DNA of 64,000 nucleotides from Gracilibacillus sp. YIM 98692 (GTDB taxonomy: Bacteria > Bacillota > Bacilli > Bacillales > Amphibacillaceae), in contig NZ_WIXM01000005.1 of NCBI RefSeq assembly GCF_010993965.1, positions 124,001 to 188,000 of the forward strand, in the 5' to 3' direction. Within the stretch, counting starts at the first letter, position 1. The number at the start of each line of letters is the position of its first letter. The notes under the pieces are model-generated. The model was given only the letters and a program-made list of their open reading frames with translations. It did not search any database and was not told the DNA's origin. Made by a program: the position numbers and the translations under genes. Positions 1 through 7,961 of this stretch are shown here, piece by piece.

Positions 1-453
1 AATAAGAATGGATGGTATGATTTAAATAATCATCAGTATCACGAAGAAGGCACACATATGGTTGTGGATGCTTCATTGGATACGATCCCTTTATTTGCAC
101 AAGCAGGATCCATATTGCCAATTCAAGATGGTGAAATTCATTTTAATGCAGATAACGAAGAAAGAGGATTGCTCATTTTCCCATTAAAAGGTGAAGGAAA
201 AGTTGAAGAGCATATATATGAGGACGATGGAGAAACATTAAACTATAAGAACGGTGATTACAGTTATATTAAAACTTCTGTTGAAACGACGGAAGAGTTA
301 GTCGATGTACAAATATCTGTTGACGGTGATTATAAGCTGCCGTATGATTCCATCACCTTACATTTTCCAGTAACAGAGAAGCGAATCATTAAGGTGAATG
401 GACAAGAAATCACCAATAAAGAAGCTTATACATGGGATGTTCAGTACGGCTAG
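1..453 (+). CDS. GH31 family alpha-glucosidase, C-terminal part
   Basis: The reading frame is open from base 1, so the gene begins before the window; only about 150 C-terminal residues are present. The segment runs through a GH31-like distal beta domain: a 'GTHMVVDASLDTIPLFAQAGSILP' region (residues 18 onward), which in GH31 enzymes follows the catalytic barrel, and then the 'EEHIYEDDGETLNYKNGDY' stretch typical of the DUF5110/C-terminal beta-sandwich. The catalytic residues are not in the window, so the exact substrate (alpha-glucoside, xyloside or other) cannot be told. The internal ATG at 58 is not the real start because the upstream codons continue the family sequence. Confidence 0.85.
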   Translation, partial: NKNGWYDLNNHQYHEEGTHMVVDASLDTIPLFAQAGSILPIQDGEIHFNADNEERGLLIFPLKGEGKVEEHIYEDDGETLNYKNGDYSYIKTSVETTEELVDVQISVDGDYKLPYDSITLHFPVTEKRIIKVNGQEITNKEAYTWDVQYG

Positions 454-621
454 TATTGATATCGAATGGAGAAGAGTTGCTTATAATGGCAGCTCTTTTT
501 CTATATTTATAACAAGGCGAATGTTAAATATTTCCGAGTTCACTTGTTTCGCGTGGCCTTGAGCTGTACAATAGAGATAGGTGATTTTTTAGATGGATGG
601 TACGTTGAAAGGAGTTCTGTT

Positions 622-795
622 GTGAAAGAGTTGTCGTTAGAATCGAAGGAGTTCCAAAGAATTCTGTATAATTTACACCTAGAAAATATTACATTATCAC
701 CAACGCTTCAGAAAAGAGTCATTGAAATAGTGAACTCTGGGGAAGAAATAACCCCTGAGGTGATAAAGGATGCGTTGAATCGTGCCAAAATATAA
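622..795 (+). CDS. VbhA-type antitoxin of the Fic system
   Basis: This 57-residue protein sits directly before the Fic gene and overlaps it by 14 bases, the usual arrangement of class I Fic toxins with a separate inhibitory antitoxin. GTG at 622 is chosen because a GAAAGGAG ribosome binding site lies 8 bases upstream; longer in-frame starts lack one. The layout fits the VbhA antitoxin family: a first helix, then an 'ENITLSP' turn, then a C-terminal 'SGEEITPEVIKDAL' helix pair. The inhibitory helix normally carries (S/T)xxxE(G/N), whose Glu blocks ATP gamma-phosphate placement. Here the best match is N17-LHL-E21-N22, so the Glu is kept but Ser/Thr is Asn. Family assignment is by sequence style and context. 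Confidence 0.75.
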   Translation: MKELSLESKEFQRILYNLHLENITLSPTLQKRVIEIVNSGEEITPEVIKDALNRAKI

Positions 796-1357
796 TAGTC
801 AAGATAATGATGATTATCTGCTTGAGCACAATCTTCTTGGAGCAAAAAGTTTTGAGGAGCTAGAGCAAGCGGAAGCATTCGCTTTTTCATTACGAGCGGC
901 AGCATTAGAAAAGGAAAAAGGAATGTTACAGTCGTTTAGTGAAAAAGAATTTAAAGATTTGCATTACTATCTATTTAAAGATATTTATCCATTTGCTGGA
1001 CAATATCGAAATGTACAGTTAATGAAGGGCAATACTCGTTTTTGTCAAGCTCAGTTTCTTAACCGTTATTCTTTGAATTTGTTCCAAGAATTGAGTCAGG
1101 AGCCTCCTTGGAAGTCTGAGGAACAAGCCGTAGATCGGCTTGCTTACTATAAATCGGAGTTAAATTTGCTTCATCCTTTTCGTGAAGGAAATGGCAGAAC
1201 GATTCGTATTTTCTTGCGTGCATTTGCTATTTCCAAAGGATTTATGTGGGAATTTGAAAAAATGGATCGAGATGAGTATATCCAAGCGATGATTCAATCT
1301 GTCACGAATGTACAGTCATTGCGGGATATTTTTGCTAAAACGATATACAAGATTTGA
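782..1357 (+). CDS. Fic family protein (probable AMP transferase toxin)
   Basis: Fic enzymes transfer AMP, or less often another nucleotide moiety, from a nucleotide to target proteins. The 191-residue protein has the canonical active-site loop HPFREGNGRT at residues 131-140, with catalytic His131, an acidic metal-binding Glu135 and the GNGR phosphate-binding segment, so it should be active. The N-terminal 'YPFAGQYRNVQLMKGNTRF' region (69-87) is the usual Fic beta-hairpin flap. Start is GTG 782, inside the antitoxin gene; coupled translation is likely. No internal inhibitory helix is seen, consistent with the separate antitoxin in front. The target is unknown. Confidence 0.9.
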   Translation: MPKYNSQDNDDYLLEHNLLGAKSFEELEQAEAFAFSLRAAALEKEKGMLQSFSEKEFKDLHYYLFKDIYPFAGQYRNVQLMKGNTRFCQAQFLNRYSLNLFQELSQEPPWKSEEQAVDRLAYYKSELNLLHPFREGNGRTIRIFLRAFAISKGFMWEFEKMDRDEYIQAMIQSVTNVQSLRDIFAKTIYKI

Positions 1358-1398
1358 AAAAGACAGGCATTTCCTTATGGTAGGAAGCCTGTCTTTTT
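1357..1398. terminator. Bidirectional terminator between fic and ytoQ
   Basis: AAAAAGACAGGC at 1357-1368 pairs with GCCTGTCTTTTT at 1387-1398. The A-run and T-run make the hairpin usable from both strands, and it lies between the convergent ends of fic and ytoQ. Confidence 0.85.
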
Positions 1399-1403
1399 AT
1401 TGG

Positions 1404-1844
1404 TTACTCGTAAATATATTGGATCACTTCTAATGCTTGATCAACCGTCTCCACCGTTACGTTTGCTTTGTTGGATATTTCTTTTAATGGATGAATAAGT
1501 GAATCTGGTCTGATAATAATGGTTGGTTTATTCATGGCCATGGCAGTGCTTGCATCCATGGCAGTGTTCCATTGCTTATATTTTTCACCAAAAAGCGCTA
1601 TGACAATATCTGATTTTTGCATCAATACCTGTGTTCTAAAGTTATTGATATCAGACGCAGCATCATCTTTATATAACTTATTTGGCTGCTCTCCAAGAAT
1701 GTCCTCCCCTATATTATCAGAACGCTCGTGATTAGTTTGCGGTGCCACAAATGTTAAGGGAAGCTCTTTTTCGTTCGCTTTTTCTTCTACCTCTTTTCTC
1801 CAATCATCGTGAATCTGTCCAGCTAAGTATACAGTTAATTCCAT
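1404..1844 (-). CDS. ytoQ: YtoQ family protein
   Basis: A 146-residue protein that matches the YtoQ family of Bacillus, whose biochemical role is unknown. The fold resembles the nucleoside 2-deoxyribosyltransferase-like group: N-terminal 'VYLAGQIHDDW', a central 'DIVIALFGEKYKQWNTAMDAS' stretch and 'KPTIIIRPD' near residue 110. Start is ATG 1844, preceded by GGGAGAGA at a good distance; the longer open frame to 1907 lacks a binding site and adds a non-family N-terminus. The gene stands alone, convergent with fic. Confidence 0.85.
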   Translation of the reverse strand: MELTVYLAGQIHDDWRKEVEEKANEKELPLTFVAPQTNHERSDNIGEDILGEQPNKLYKDDAASDINNFRTQVLMQKSDIVIALFGEKYKQWNTAMDASTAMAMNKPTIIIRPDSLIHPLKEISNKANVTVETVDQALEVIQYIYE

Positions 1845-2071
1845 ATTCCATCTCTCCCATATGTAGGTTTCTATGTTTATGTTAATAGAAATGCGACGGA
1901 TGTTCAAAAGAAATGGGAGGGAGAAAATTAAACAAAAGGTTTAGCACTTACCTAACTAAACTCCTTTTCTGTCGAATGTTTTGTATTTTTTTATATTAAG
2001 TGGTGAACTCTTGCATTAATTTTGGTAACATGGGGGTAGAATACTTAGGTTGACGTTAGGAGAAATAAACC

Positions 2072-2830
2072 ATGATGAAGGTAAAGCGGATAAATGAGAT
2101 TTTGCAGTACGTACAAAAGAAGCAGTCGGTATCATTAGATGATTTAGTGGAAGAGTTTAATGTTTCGAAAAATACTATTAGAAGAGATGTACAGGAACTA
2201 GTAGAACAGGAAAAGTTGGAAAAAGTTTATGGCGGTGTTTCTGTGCCTAAACCTTTAACCATTCCTTACCATGATCGGAAGGTGCGAAATCATAAGGAAA
2301 AAGCGACAATAGCCGAACTAGCTTCGCAATATGTAAAAGATGGAGATATTATTTTCCTTGATTCTGGCACAACAACAGGCGAGATGTTGGAGTATTTAAA
2401 AGATAAACATCTTACTATTGTGACCAATAATATTGACTTCACTTTAGAAGCTACTCCTTATCACCAATTACATGTGTATTCTACTGGCGGTATGTATGAG
2501 CGAACGACTCGATCTTACGTTGGAATAGAAAGTGCGGAATCCATCGCTAAATATAATTTCAATAAAGCATTCATGGCTTCAACCGGATTGTCCTTAGAAA
2601 AAGGGATTACCAATTCTTCTCCTCTAGAAACACAAATCAAAAGTACTGTGATTGATAAAAGTGAAGAAGTATTTATCATGGCAGATCATAGTAAGTTTGA
2701 TAATTATTCCTTAACCACTTATTGTAACTTCACCGATATTCAATATTTAGTGACAGATCGTGTCCCTGACGATAAATATCTGAAATACGCAGAAGAGCAC
2801 CAATTTAAAGTTCTCTATCCCCATTCATAA
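2072..2830 (+). CDS. iolR: DeoR family regulator, IolR-like paralog 1
   Basis: A 252-residue repressor with an N-terminal DeoR helix-turn-helix (residues 5-60, 'VSLDDLVEEFNVSKNTIRRDV') and a C-terminal sugar-phosphate sensor domain (about 75-235) with the 'DSGTTTGEML' and 'VTNNIDF' motifs. It resembles B. subtilis IolR as I recall it, including the 'NKAFMASTG' and 'ADHSKF' segments. In B. subtilis, IolR represses the iol genes until 2-deoxy-5-keto-gluconate-6-phosphate binds. Start ATG 2072 follows TTAGGAG. A very similar second regulator lies 445 bases downstream, so one may regulate iol and the other a related regulon. Which is the true IolR cannot be settled here. Confidence 0.85.
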   Translation: MMKVKRINEILQYVQKKQSVSLDDLVEEFNVSKNTIRRDVQELVEQEKLEKVYGGVSVPKPLTIPYHDRKVRNHKEKATIAELASQYVKDGDIIFLDSGTTTGEMLEYLKDKHLTIVTNNIDFTLEATPYHQLHVYSTGGMYERTTRSYVGIESAESIAKYNFNKAFMASTGLSLEKGITNSSPLETQIKSTVIDKSEEVFIMADHSKFDNYSLTTYCNFTDIQYLVTDRVPDDKYLKYAEEHQFKVLYPHS

Positions 2831-2840
2831 AGAAAGACTT

Positions 2841-2875
2841 CCATCATGGGGATAGTTTTTCGTCCCCACTGATGG
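2841..2875 (+). repeat. Stem-loop after the first IolR-like gene
   Basis: CCATCATGGGGA (2841-2852) pairs with TCCCCA-c-TGATGG (2863-2875), a 12-bp stem with one bulge. There is no T-run after it, so it is a weak terminator at best. The lead-in AAGACTTCCATCA resembles that of the hairpin at 14724-14748. Confidence 0.6.
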
Positions 2876-2902
2876 TTGGACAGAGCCCGGTTTTCCCATT
2901 AA

Positions 2903-2983
2903 TAATCAATAGAATGTTTCTTGACGAACAGTGTTTTTAATGTTATTTTTCAATCAATAATTAACAGAAAATTAATCAACAAT
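2903..2983 (+). promoter_or_regulatory. Cluster of IolR-like 11-mer sites
   Basis: Three similar 11-mers occur: TAATCAATAGA (2903-2913), CAATCAATAAT (2951-2961) and TAATCAACAAT (2973-2983). As I recall it, the B. subtilis IolR target repeat is WRAYCAADARD; the first matches fully and the others at 10 of 11. They lie in the 445-base gap between the two IolR-like genes, in front of the second regulator and iolA, where an iol operator would be expected. The remaining bases of this gap hold a cre-like site and a promoter, listed separately. Confidence 0.5.
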
Positions 2984-3042
2984 TAATATAATGGGATGAG
3001 ATAAATCATTTGAATTATGGTTGTAAAAGATTTTGAATAATA

Positions 3043-3056
3043 TGAAAGCGTTTTAT
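3043..3056 (+). promoter_or_regulatory. cre-like site upstream of iol region
   Basis: TGAAAGCGTTTTAT matches the CcpA consensus TGWAANCGNTNWCA at 12 of 14 positions; only the final CA differs. It is about 230 bases before the second IolR-like gene. Confidence 0.4.
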
Positions 3057-3221
3057 ATAAGGGTTTTTTTGGAAGATTTGTGACTCATCCAATGTTCTAA
3101 TTCTCGTCATATAGGGATTTGGACTTATGCTTTACCTGCACAAAGTGCCTCTTTCCGACCTCCCAAACTACATATTTATTATACATGGTTAATTTATTAT
3201 TAACTTTTTATCATTTTTTTG

Positions 3222-3250
3222 TTAACTTTTAATTTTAAGTATGATATACT
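3222..3250 (+). promoter_or_regulatory. Probable sigma-A promoter of second IolR-like gene and iolA
   Basis: TTAACT (3222-3227), a 17-base spacer and TATACT (3245-3250) lie 25 bases before the GTG start at 3276. TTAACTTTTTA at 3200 and TTAACTTTTAA at 3222 form a direct repeat over the -35 region that could be an operator. Confidence 0.55.
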
Positions 3251-3275
3251 CGATTTAAGAAAAGAGGTGATTAGC

Positions 3276-4055
3276 GTGAAAACAAAGCGAATTGCTGAAC
3301 TTCAAGCGTACATACAAAAGCACGAGACTGTGTCATTGGATGAACTAGTCGAGCAATTTGCTGTTTCAAAGAATACGATCCGAAATGATGTGCAGGAATT
3401 AGTCAAAAGTGGCCACTTTAAGAAAATTTATGGAGGCGTTTCCGTGAATTATTCTCCTGCACTTCCATTTCAAGATCGAAAAATTCGTAATCACAATGCA
3501 AAGGTTCGTATCGCAGAACAAGCAGCAAGATATGTAAAAGATGGCGATATTGTTTTCATAGATTCTGGTACGACAACTTTGGAAATGGTACATTTTATGG
3601 AAGATAAGAAGGTAACCATTGTCACCAATAATATAGATTTGATCATACAAGCTTTACCATATGAGAATTTAACTGTTTATAGCTCTGGCGGGATGTTAGA
3701 AAGAAGGACCAAATCACTTACATCTATTAATATTAGGGAGAGTCTAGAAGACTATAATATTAATAAAGCTTTTCTAGCTTCTACAGGGATATCGATTAAA
3801 AATGGGGTGACTAATTCAGTGCCATTAGAAAGTGAATTAAAAGCGTTAGCTGTAAAGCATATAGATACCAATTTTCTAGTGGTAGATCATAAAAAATTCG
3901 ATCAATCAGCTCTAACGACATATTGTACTTTAGACAAGATTGATTATCTAATCACAGATCAATTGCCTTCAAAAGATTATGTTGATTTTGCTAATAAACA
4001 TAATATTCAATTAGTAGTTGCGCCAGAGAAAACGGGATCCACCGTATCTAAATAA
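3276..4055 (+). CDS. iolR: DeoR family regulator, IolR-like paralog 2
   Basis: A 259-residue DeoR-type repressor built like its upstream neighbour: helix-turn-helix at about 5-60 ('[21 protein letters not shown]') and a sugar-phosphate sensor domain ('[10 protein letters not shown]', 'VTNNIDLI'). GTG 3276 is taken as start because AAAGAGGTGA precedes it by 6 bases; the longer open frame from 3219 overlaps the promoter and is unlikely. It ends 41 bases before iolA on the same strand, so autoregulation together with iolA is plausible. In B. subtilis iolR is divergent from iolA, so both the orientation and the duplication differ here. Confidence 0.85.
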   Translation: MKTKRIAELQAYIQKHETVSLDELVEQFAVSKNTIRNDVQELVKSGHFKKIYGGVSVNYSPALPFQDRKIRNHNAKVRIAEQAARYVKDGDIVFIDSGTTTLEMVHFMEDKKVTIVTNNIDLIIQALPYENLTVYSSGGMLERRTKSLTSINIRESLEDYNINKAFLASTGISIKNGVTNSVPLESELKALAVKHIDTNFLVVDHKKFDQSALTTYCTLDKIDYLITDQLPSKDYVDFANKHNIQLVVAPEKTGSTVSK

Positions 4056-4059
4056 ATTT

Positions 4060-4073
4060 TGAAAGCGTTTGTA
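4060..4073 (+). promoter_or_regulatory. cre-like site before iolA
   Basis: TGAAAGCGTTTGTA agrees with the cre consensus except at positions 12 and 13. It fills the short gap between the regulator stop codon and the iolA ribosome binding site, where CcpA could act as a roadblock or repress an internal promoter. Confidence 0.4.
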
Positions 4074-4096
4074 AAAATAAAAGGAGGAGAAATACC

Positions 4097-5554
4097 ATGA
4101 CTAGAAAACTAAAAAACTTTATTAATGGAGAATGGATAGAAAGTAAAACAGATGTTTATGAGAATGTGTATAATCCAGCGACGAAAGAAGTGATTGCTCA
4201 AGTACCAATTTCGACATCTGAAGATTTTGAGGCTGCTGCAAGCTCATCACAAGAAGCGTATGAGCAATGGAAAAATGTATCTGTTTCCAAACGAGCAAGA
4301 GTGCTCTTTAAATATCAAAACTTGTTACAAGAACATAAAGAAGAGTTAGCAGAACTGATTACATTAGAAAATGGGAAAAGCAAAACAGAAGCATTAGGGG
4401 AAGTTGGACGCGGCATTGAAAACGTAGAATTCGCAGCTAGTGCTCCGACGTTAATGATGGGAGATTCTCTACCGACCATTGCAACAGATATTGAAGCAAG
4501 CAATTATCGTTATCCTGTAGGGGTTGTTGGCGGCATTGCGCCATTTAACTTCCCGATGATGGTACCTTGTTGGATGTTCCCGATGGCGATTGCATTAGGG
4601 AATGCCTTCATTTTAAAGCCATCTGAAAAAACTCCTTTATTAGCAGAAAAACTTGCTGGATTACTAGCAGAAGCCGGACTTCCTAATGGCGTATTTAATG
4701 TCGTACATGGGGCACATGATGTGGTGAATGGTATTTTAGACCATCCAGAGGTCAAAGCTGTTTCTTTTGTTGGCTCTAAGCCGGTTGGGGAATATGTGTT
4801 TAAACGCGGAAGTGAAAACTTGAAGCGAGTACAAGCCTTGACTGGTGCAAAAAATCATACCGTTGTTTTAAAAGATGCAGACTTAGACCTAGCAGCGAAG
4901 GAAATTACGAGTGCAGCATTTGGTTCAGCTGGCGAGCGTTGTATGGCTTGTGCTGTAGTAACCGTGGAAGAGGACATTGCAGACGAATTTATTGCTAAAT
5001 TAAAAGAATCTGCTGATAACATTAAAATGGGAAATGGTTTAGATGAAGGAGTGTTCTTAGGTCCTATTATTCGTGAAGAAGCGAAAAAACGTACACTTGG
5101 CTATATCGAAAAAGGGGTAGAAGAAGGAGCAAAACTCATCAGAGACGGCAGAGGAGAACAATCAGATGACGGCTACTTTGTAGGGCCAACCATTTTTGAA
5201 GATGTGAAGACAGATATGCAGATTTGGAAAGACGAGATCTTTGCGCCGGTATTATCTGTCGTTCGTGTGAAAAATTTAAAAGAAGCTGTCAATGTAGCTA
5301 ATCAGTCGGAATTTGCTAATGGTGCTTGTCTATTTACAGAAAATGCACTATCCGTTCGTTACTTCCGTGAAAACATTGATGCAGGTATGTTAGGGATTAA
5401 CTTAGGTGTACCAGCGCCTATGGCATTTTTCCCATTCTCCGGGTGGAAGTCCTCTTTCTACGGTACACTGCATGCGAATGGGAAAGACAGTGTTGATTTC
5501 TATACTCGTAAGAAAGTGGTGACAGCTCGTTATCATGAACCAGACTTTTCATAA
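4097..5554 (+). CDS. iolA: Malonate/methylmalonate-semialdehyde dehydrogenase (CoA-acylating)
   Basis: IolA (MmsA) catalyses the last step of inositol breakdown, turning malonate semialdehyde, CoA and NAD into acetyl-CoA, CO2 and NADH. The 485-residue length is normal. Seen in the sequence: the Rossmann region around '[12 protein letters not shown]' (142-153), the adenine-binding '[11 protein letters not shown]' (224-234) and the catalytic Cys282 within 'SAGERCMAC', which is diagnostic of MmsA. Start ATG 4097 follows AAAGGAGGAG. It is the first structural gene of the iol cluster, and a hairpin separates it from iolB, so its level may be set apart from the rest. Confidence 0.95.
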   Translation: MTRKLKNFINGEWIESKTDVYENVYNPATKEVIAQVPISTSEDFEAAASSSQEAYEQWKNVSVSKRARVLFKYQNLLQEHKEELAELITLENGKSKTEALGEVGRGIENVEFAASAPTLMMGDSLPTIATDIEASNYRYPVGVVGGIAPFNFPMMVPCWMFPMAIALGNAFILKPSEKTPLLAEKLAGLLAEAGLPNGVFNVVHGAHDVVNGILDHPEVKAVSFVGSKPVGEYVFKRGSENLKRVQALTGAKNHTVVLKDADLDLAAKEITSAAFGSAGERCMACAVVTVEEDIADEFIAKLKESADNIKMGNGLDEGVFLGPIIREEAKKRTLGYIEKGVEEGAKLIRDGRGEQSDDGYFVGPTIFEDVKTDMQIWKDEIFAPVLSVVRVKNLKEAVNVANQSEFANGACLFTENALSVRYFRENIDAGMLGINLGVPAPMAFFPFSGWKSSFYGTLHANGKDSVDFYTRKKVVTARYHEPDFS

Positions 5555-5569
5555 AATAGAATCCTAGAC

Positions 5570-5593
5570 GGAAGGGAGTATAAACTCCTTTCC
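5570..5593 (+). terminator. Intercistronic hairpin between iolA and iolB
   Basis: GGAAGGGAGT (5570-5579) and ACTCCTTTCC (5584-5593) form a 10-bp stem with one G-U pair and a 4-base loop. Without a T-run it is more likely an mRNA-stabilising or partial attenuation element than a full terminator. Confidence 0.55.
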
Positions 5594-5625
5594 CTATTCA
5601 ATCAATGAAATGGAGGGGTAGATAG

Positions 5626-6444
5626 ATGAGTAAATTACTGAGAAAGACTCAAAACAAACAACTAAGCGAAGGAGTAACGCTTGTTCAGGAAGTACCGAAA
5701 TCTGATTCAGGATTTGAATATGTAGAGTTTAAAGCGATCGATTTAGAACCGAATGCCTCTTACAAAGAGTCCTTAACTAATGTGGAGTGTTGCGTGGTTG
5801 CTTTAACAGGAAAGATTACCGTGACAGATGGTGATCAAACTTTTGAAGAAATAGGTACACGCGAGAGTGTTTTTGAAAGAAAACCGACAGATAGTGTCTA
5901 TGTTTCGAATGATAAGCAATTCGAAGTTACGGCAAATGCTAAAGCAAGAGTCGTGTTATGCTATGCACCTTCTGACAATCCGCTGCCAACTAAACTGATA
6001 AAAGCAGAGGACAATAGTGTCGAAAAGCGAGGTGAATACAACAACCAAAGACAAGTACATAATATCCTGCCTGACTCGGATCCTTCTGCTAATAGTTTAC
6101 TAGTGGTGGAGGTATTTACGGAATCAGGAAATTGGTCTAGCTACCCGCCGCATAAGCACGATCAAGAAAATCTGCCAGAGGAATCGAAGTTAGAGGAAAG
6201 CTATTATCACGAAATGGATCCGCCGCAAGGGTTTGTTTTCCAAAGAGTGTATACAGAGGATCGATCCATCGACGAGACAATGGCTGTTGAAAATGGGGAT
6301 GTGGTCCTTGTTCCTGCAGGATATCACCCAGTAGGTGTACCAGATGGATATGCCTCCTATTACTTAAATGTCATGGCAGGTCCCGAAAGAATTTGGAAGT
6401 TTTATAATGAAAAAGACCACGAATGGATCATAGATCGTCCATAA
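5626..6444 (+). CDS. iolB: 5-deoxy-glucuronate isomerase
   Basis: IolB converts 5-deoxy-glucuronate to 2-deoxy-5-keto-gluconate in the inositol pathway. The 272-residue bicupin protein has the cupin metal-binding residues visible in the second half: 'SYPPHKHDQENLPEESKLEESYYH' (residues about 166-189, with His171, His173 and a Glu as ligands) and a later 'GYHPVGVPDGY' strand. Its length is that of the family. Start ATG 5626 follows GGAGGGG. It lies between iolA and iolC on the same strand, with a 508-base repeat-bearing gap before iolC. Confidence 0.95.
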   Translation: MSKLLRKTQNKQLSEGVTLVQEVPKSDSGFEYVEFKAIDLEPNASYKESLTNVECCVVALTGKITVTDGDQTFEEIGTRESVFERKPTDSVYVSNDKQFEVTANAKARVVLCYAPSDNPLPTKLIKAEDNSVEKRGEYNNQRQVHNILPDSDPSANSLLVVEVFTESGNWSSYPPHKHDQENLPEESKLEESYYHEMDPPQGFVFQRVYTEDRSIDETMAVENGDVVLVPAGYHPVGVPDGYASYYLNVMAGPERIWKFYNEKDHEWIIDRP

Positions 6445-6518
6445 ATTTAAGGCTTTCTATAGAATGTTGTTTTTTATAATAAGCCTAAGGCACAATAGCT
6501 ATAAACTGCGCAGTAACT

Positions 6519-6722
6519 TATAAATATTTTCCTCCCACTCGTCTAATGATGAGTGCTTAATCGTCGCTGCGGAAAAATACTCGCTTTCCGTGGGGAACGC
6601 TTCAGCCTCCTCGGAAGCAAAGAACGCTTCCTGCGGGGTCTTCAGACTGTTCCTTTCCCACAGGAGTCTCGCATTTTCCCGCAGCTTAGATTGGTGCTCG
6701 TTATGAGTGAGAAAATATTATA
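6519..6722. repeat. Large fold-back repeat element (about 204 bp)
   Basis: The ends TATAAATATTTTC (6519-6531) and GAAAATATTATA (6711-6722) are near-inverted, and inside them GCTGCGGAAAAAT and ATTTTCCCGCAGC are again inverted. The GC-rich core contains CGCTTTCCGTGGGG, CAGCCTCCTCGG, CCTGCGGGGTCTTCAGAC and CAGGAGTCTCGC, phrases that I recall from dispersed repeats in many Bacillaceae genomes. It lies in the 508-base gap between iolB and iolC and has no coding potential I can support. Composition is clearly unlike the AT-rich neighbours. Confidence 0.75.
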
Positions 6723-6771
6723 AAAATTTATGAAATAGAGCACAGCATAAATCTTAACACTTACCAGCGGA

Positions 6772-6813
6772 GACAACATACGTAGACTCCCGCGGAAAGC
6801 GAAGTATGTTGTC
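6772..6813. repeat. Second fold-back fragment of the same repeat family
   Basis: GACAACATAC (6772-6781) and GTATGTTGTC (6804-6813) are a perfect 10-bp inverted repeat around a core containing GACTCCCGCGGAAAGCGAAG. The core is related, in opposite orientation, to the neighbouring element at 6519-6722. The rest of the gap to iolC holds nothing else I can name. Confidence 0.65.
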
Positions 6814-6952
6814 GGAGCGTATGAAAGCTGTATTCAAAATGAGGAAGATATAAGCACTTTATTAACATTTTACTATGTCGCGGTTTTGTTCTACTGTGTT
6901 GGAAAACAAAAAAATTCACGAAAAGCCTAATTTTATAAAAGGAGTGATGGGA

Positions 6953-7954
6953 ATGAGTATTTCATTTAATGAAAATAGAACGTATGACATTATTGCGATT
7001 GGGCGTGCTTGTATCGATTTAAATGCAAACGAATACAATCGTCCGATGGAAGAAACGATGACTTTTACAAAATATGTGGGTGGATCACCAGCTAACATTG
7101 CAATTGGGAGCTCAAAGCTAGGACTGAAAGCAGGATTTATTGGAAAAATCCCAAAAGATCAGCACGGAAATTTTATTAAACAATATATGAGCGAAAAAGG
7201 TGTAGACACATCTAACATGGTATTTGACACAGAAGGCCGTAAAACAGGGCTTGCTTTTACCGAAATCTTAAGCCCAGAAGAATGCAGCATCCTTATGTAT
7301 CGAGACAATGTAGCGGATTTATATTTAGAACCGAGTGAGGTGGATGAATCCTATATTCGCCAGTCGAAGATTTTACTTGTATCTGGAACAGCTTTAGCAA
7401 AAAGTCCGTCTCGAGAAGCGGTGTTTAAAGCAGTCAGCATTGCAAGAGAACATGATGTGAAAGTCATCTTTGAATTGGATTATCGCCCTTATACTTGGAA
7501 ATCCAAACAAGAAACAGCTGTCTATTACTCTCTAGTTGCCGAGCAGTCTGATGTCATTATCGGAACGAGAGATGAGTTTGATGTGATGGAAAATTTAGAA
7601 GAAGAAGGCGACAATGAGCAAACGGTCAACCATTTGTTTGCGCACCATGCCGAATTAGTCGTGATTAAACACGGTGTTGACGGATCTTATGCTTATGCTA
7701 AAAATGGCGATGTTTATCGTGGTACAGCGTACAAAACGAAAGTATTAAAAACATTCGGTGCTGGTGATTCTTATGCTTCTGCCTTTCTATATGCACTTGT
7801 GAACGGCAAGGATATTGAAACATCTCTAAAATTTGGCAGTGCATCTGCAGCGATTGTTGTCAGCAAACATAGTTCATCAGAAGCAATGCCGACCGTTTCG
7901 GAAATAGAGCAGTTGATTGAAGAGCGCTCAAAAGAATATACAAGAGAGGGTTAG
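6953..7954 (+). CDS. iolC: 5-dehydro-2-deoxygluconokinase
   Basis: IolC is a PfkB/ribokinase-fold kinase that phosphorylates 2-deoxy-5-keto-gluconate with ATP to give the 6-phosphate, which is also the inducer of IolR. In this 333-residue protein the N-terminal 'GRACIDLNANEYNRPMEE' and 'YVGGSPANIAIGSSKLG' segments are the PfkB substrate region, and 'KTFGAGDSYASAFLYAL' near the C-terminus contains the catalytic Asp of the GAGD anion hole. ATG 6953 is chosen for its 8-base spacing from AAAAGGAG; the alternative ATG 6947 is too close. The open frame from 6875 has no binding site. iolD follows after 7 bases. Confidence 0.95.
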   Translation: MSISFNENRTYDIIAIGRACIDLNANEYNRPMEETMTFTKYVGGSPANIAIGSSKLGLKAGFIGKIPKDQHGNFIKQYMSEKGVDTSNMVFDTEGRKTGLAFTEILSPEECSILMYRDNVADLYLEPSEVDESYIRQSKILLVSGTALAKSPSREAVFKAVSIAREHDVKVIFELDYRPYTWKSKQETAVYYSLVAEQSDVIIGTRDEFDVMENLEEEGDNEQTVNHLFAHHAELVVIKHGVDGSYAYAKNGDVYRGTAYKTKVLKTFGAGDSYASAFLYALVNGKDIETSLKFGSASAAIVVSKHSSSEAMPTVSEIEQLIEERSKEYTREG

Positions 7955-7961
7955 ATCAACA

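Noticed and set aside
3219-3275. N-terminal extension of the second IolR-like protein
   Set aside because: It would place the start codon within the promoter; GTG 3276 has a proper binding site.
6519-6813. Insertion sequence between iolB and iolC
   Set aside because: There is no transposase frame and no target-site duplication that I can see; it is better described as a non-coding fold-back repeat.
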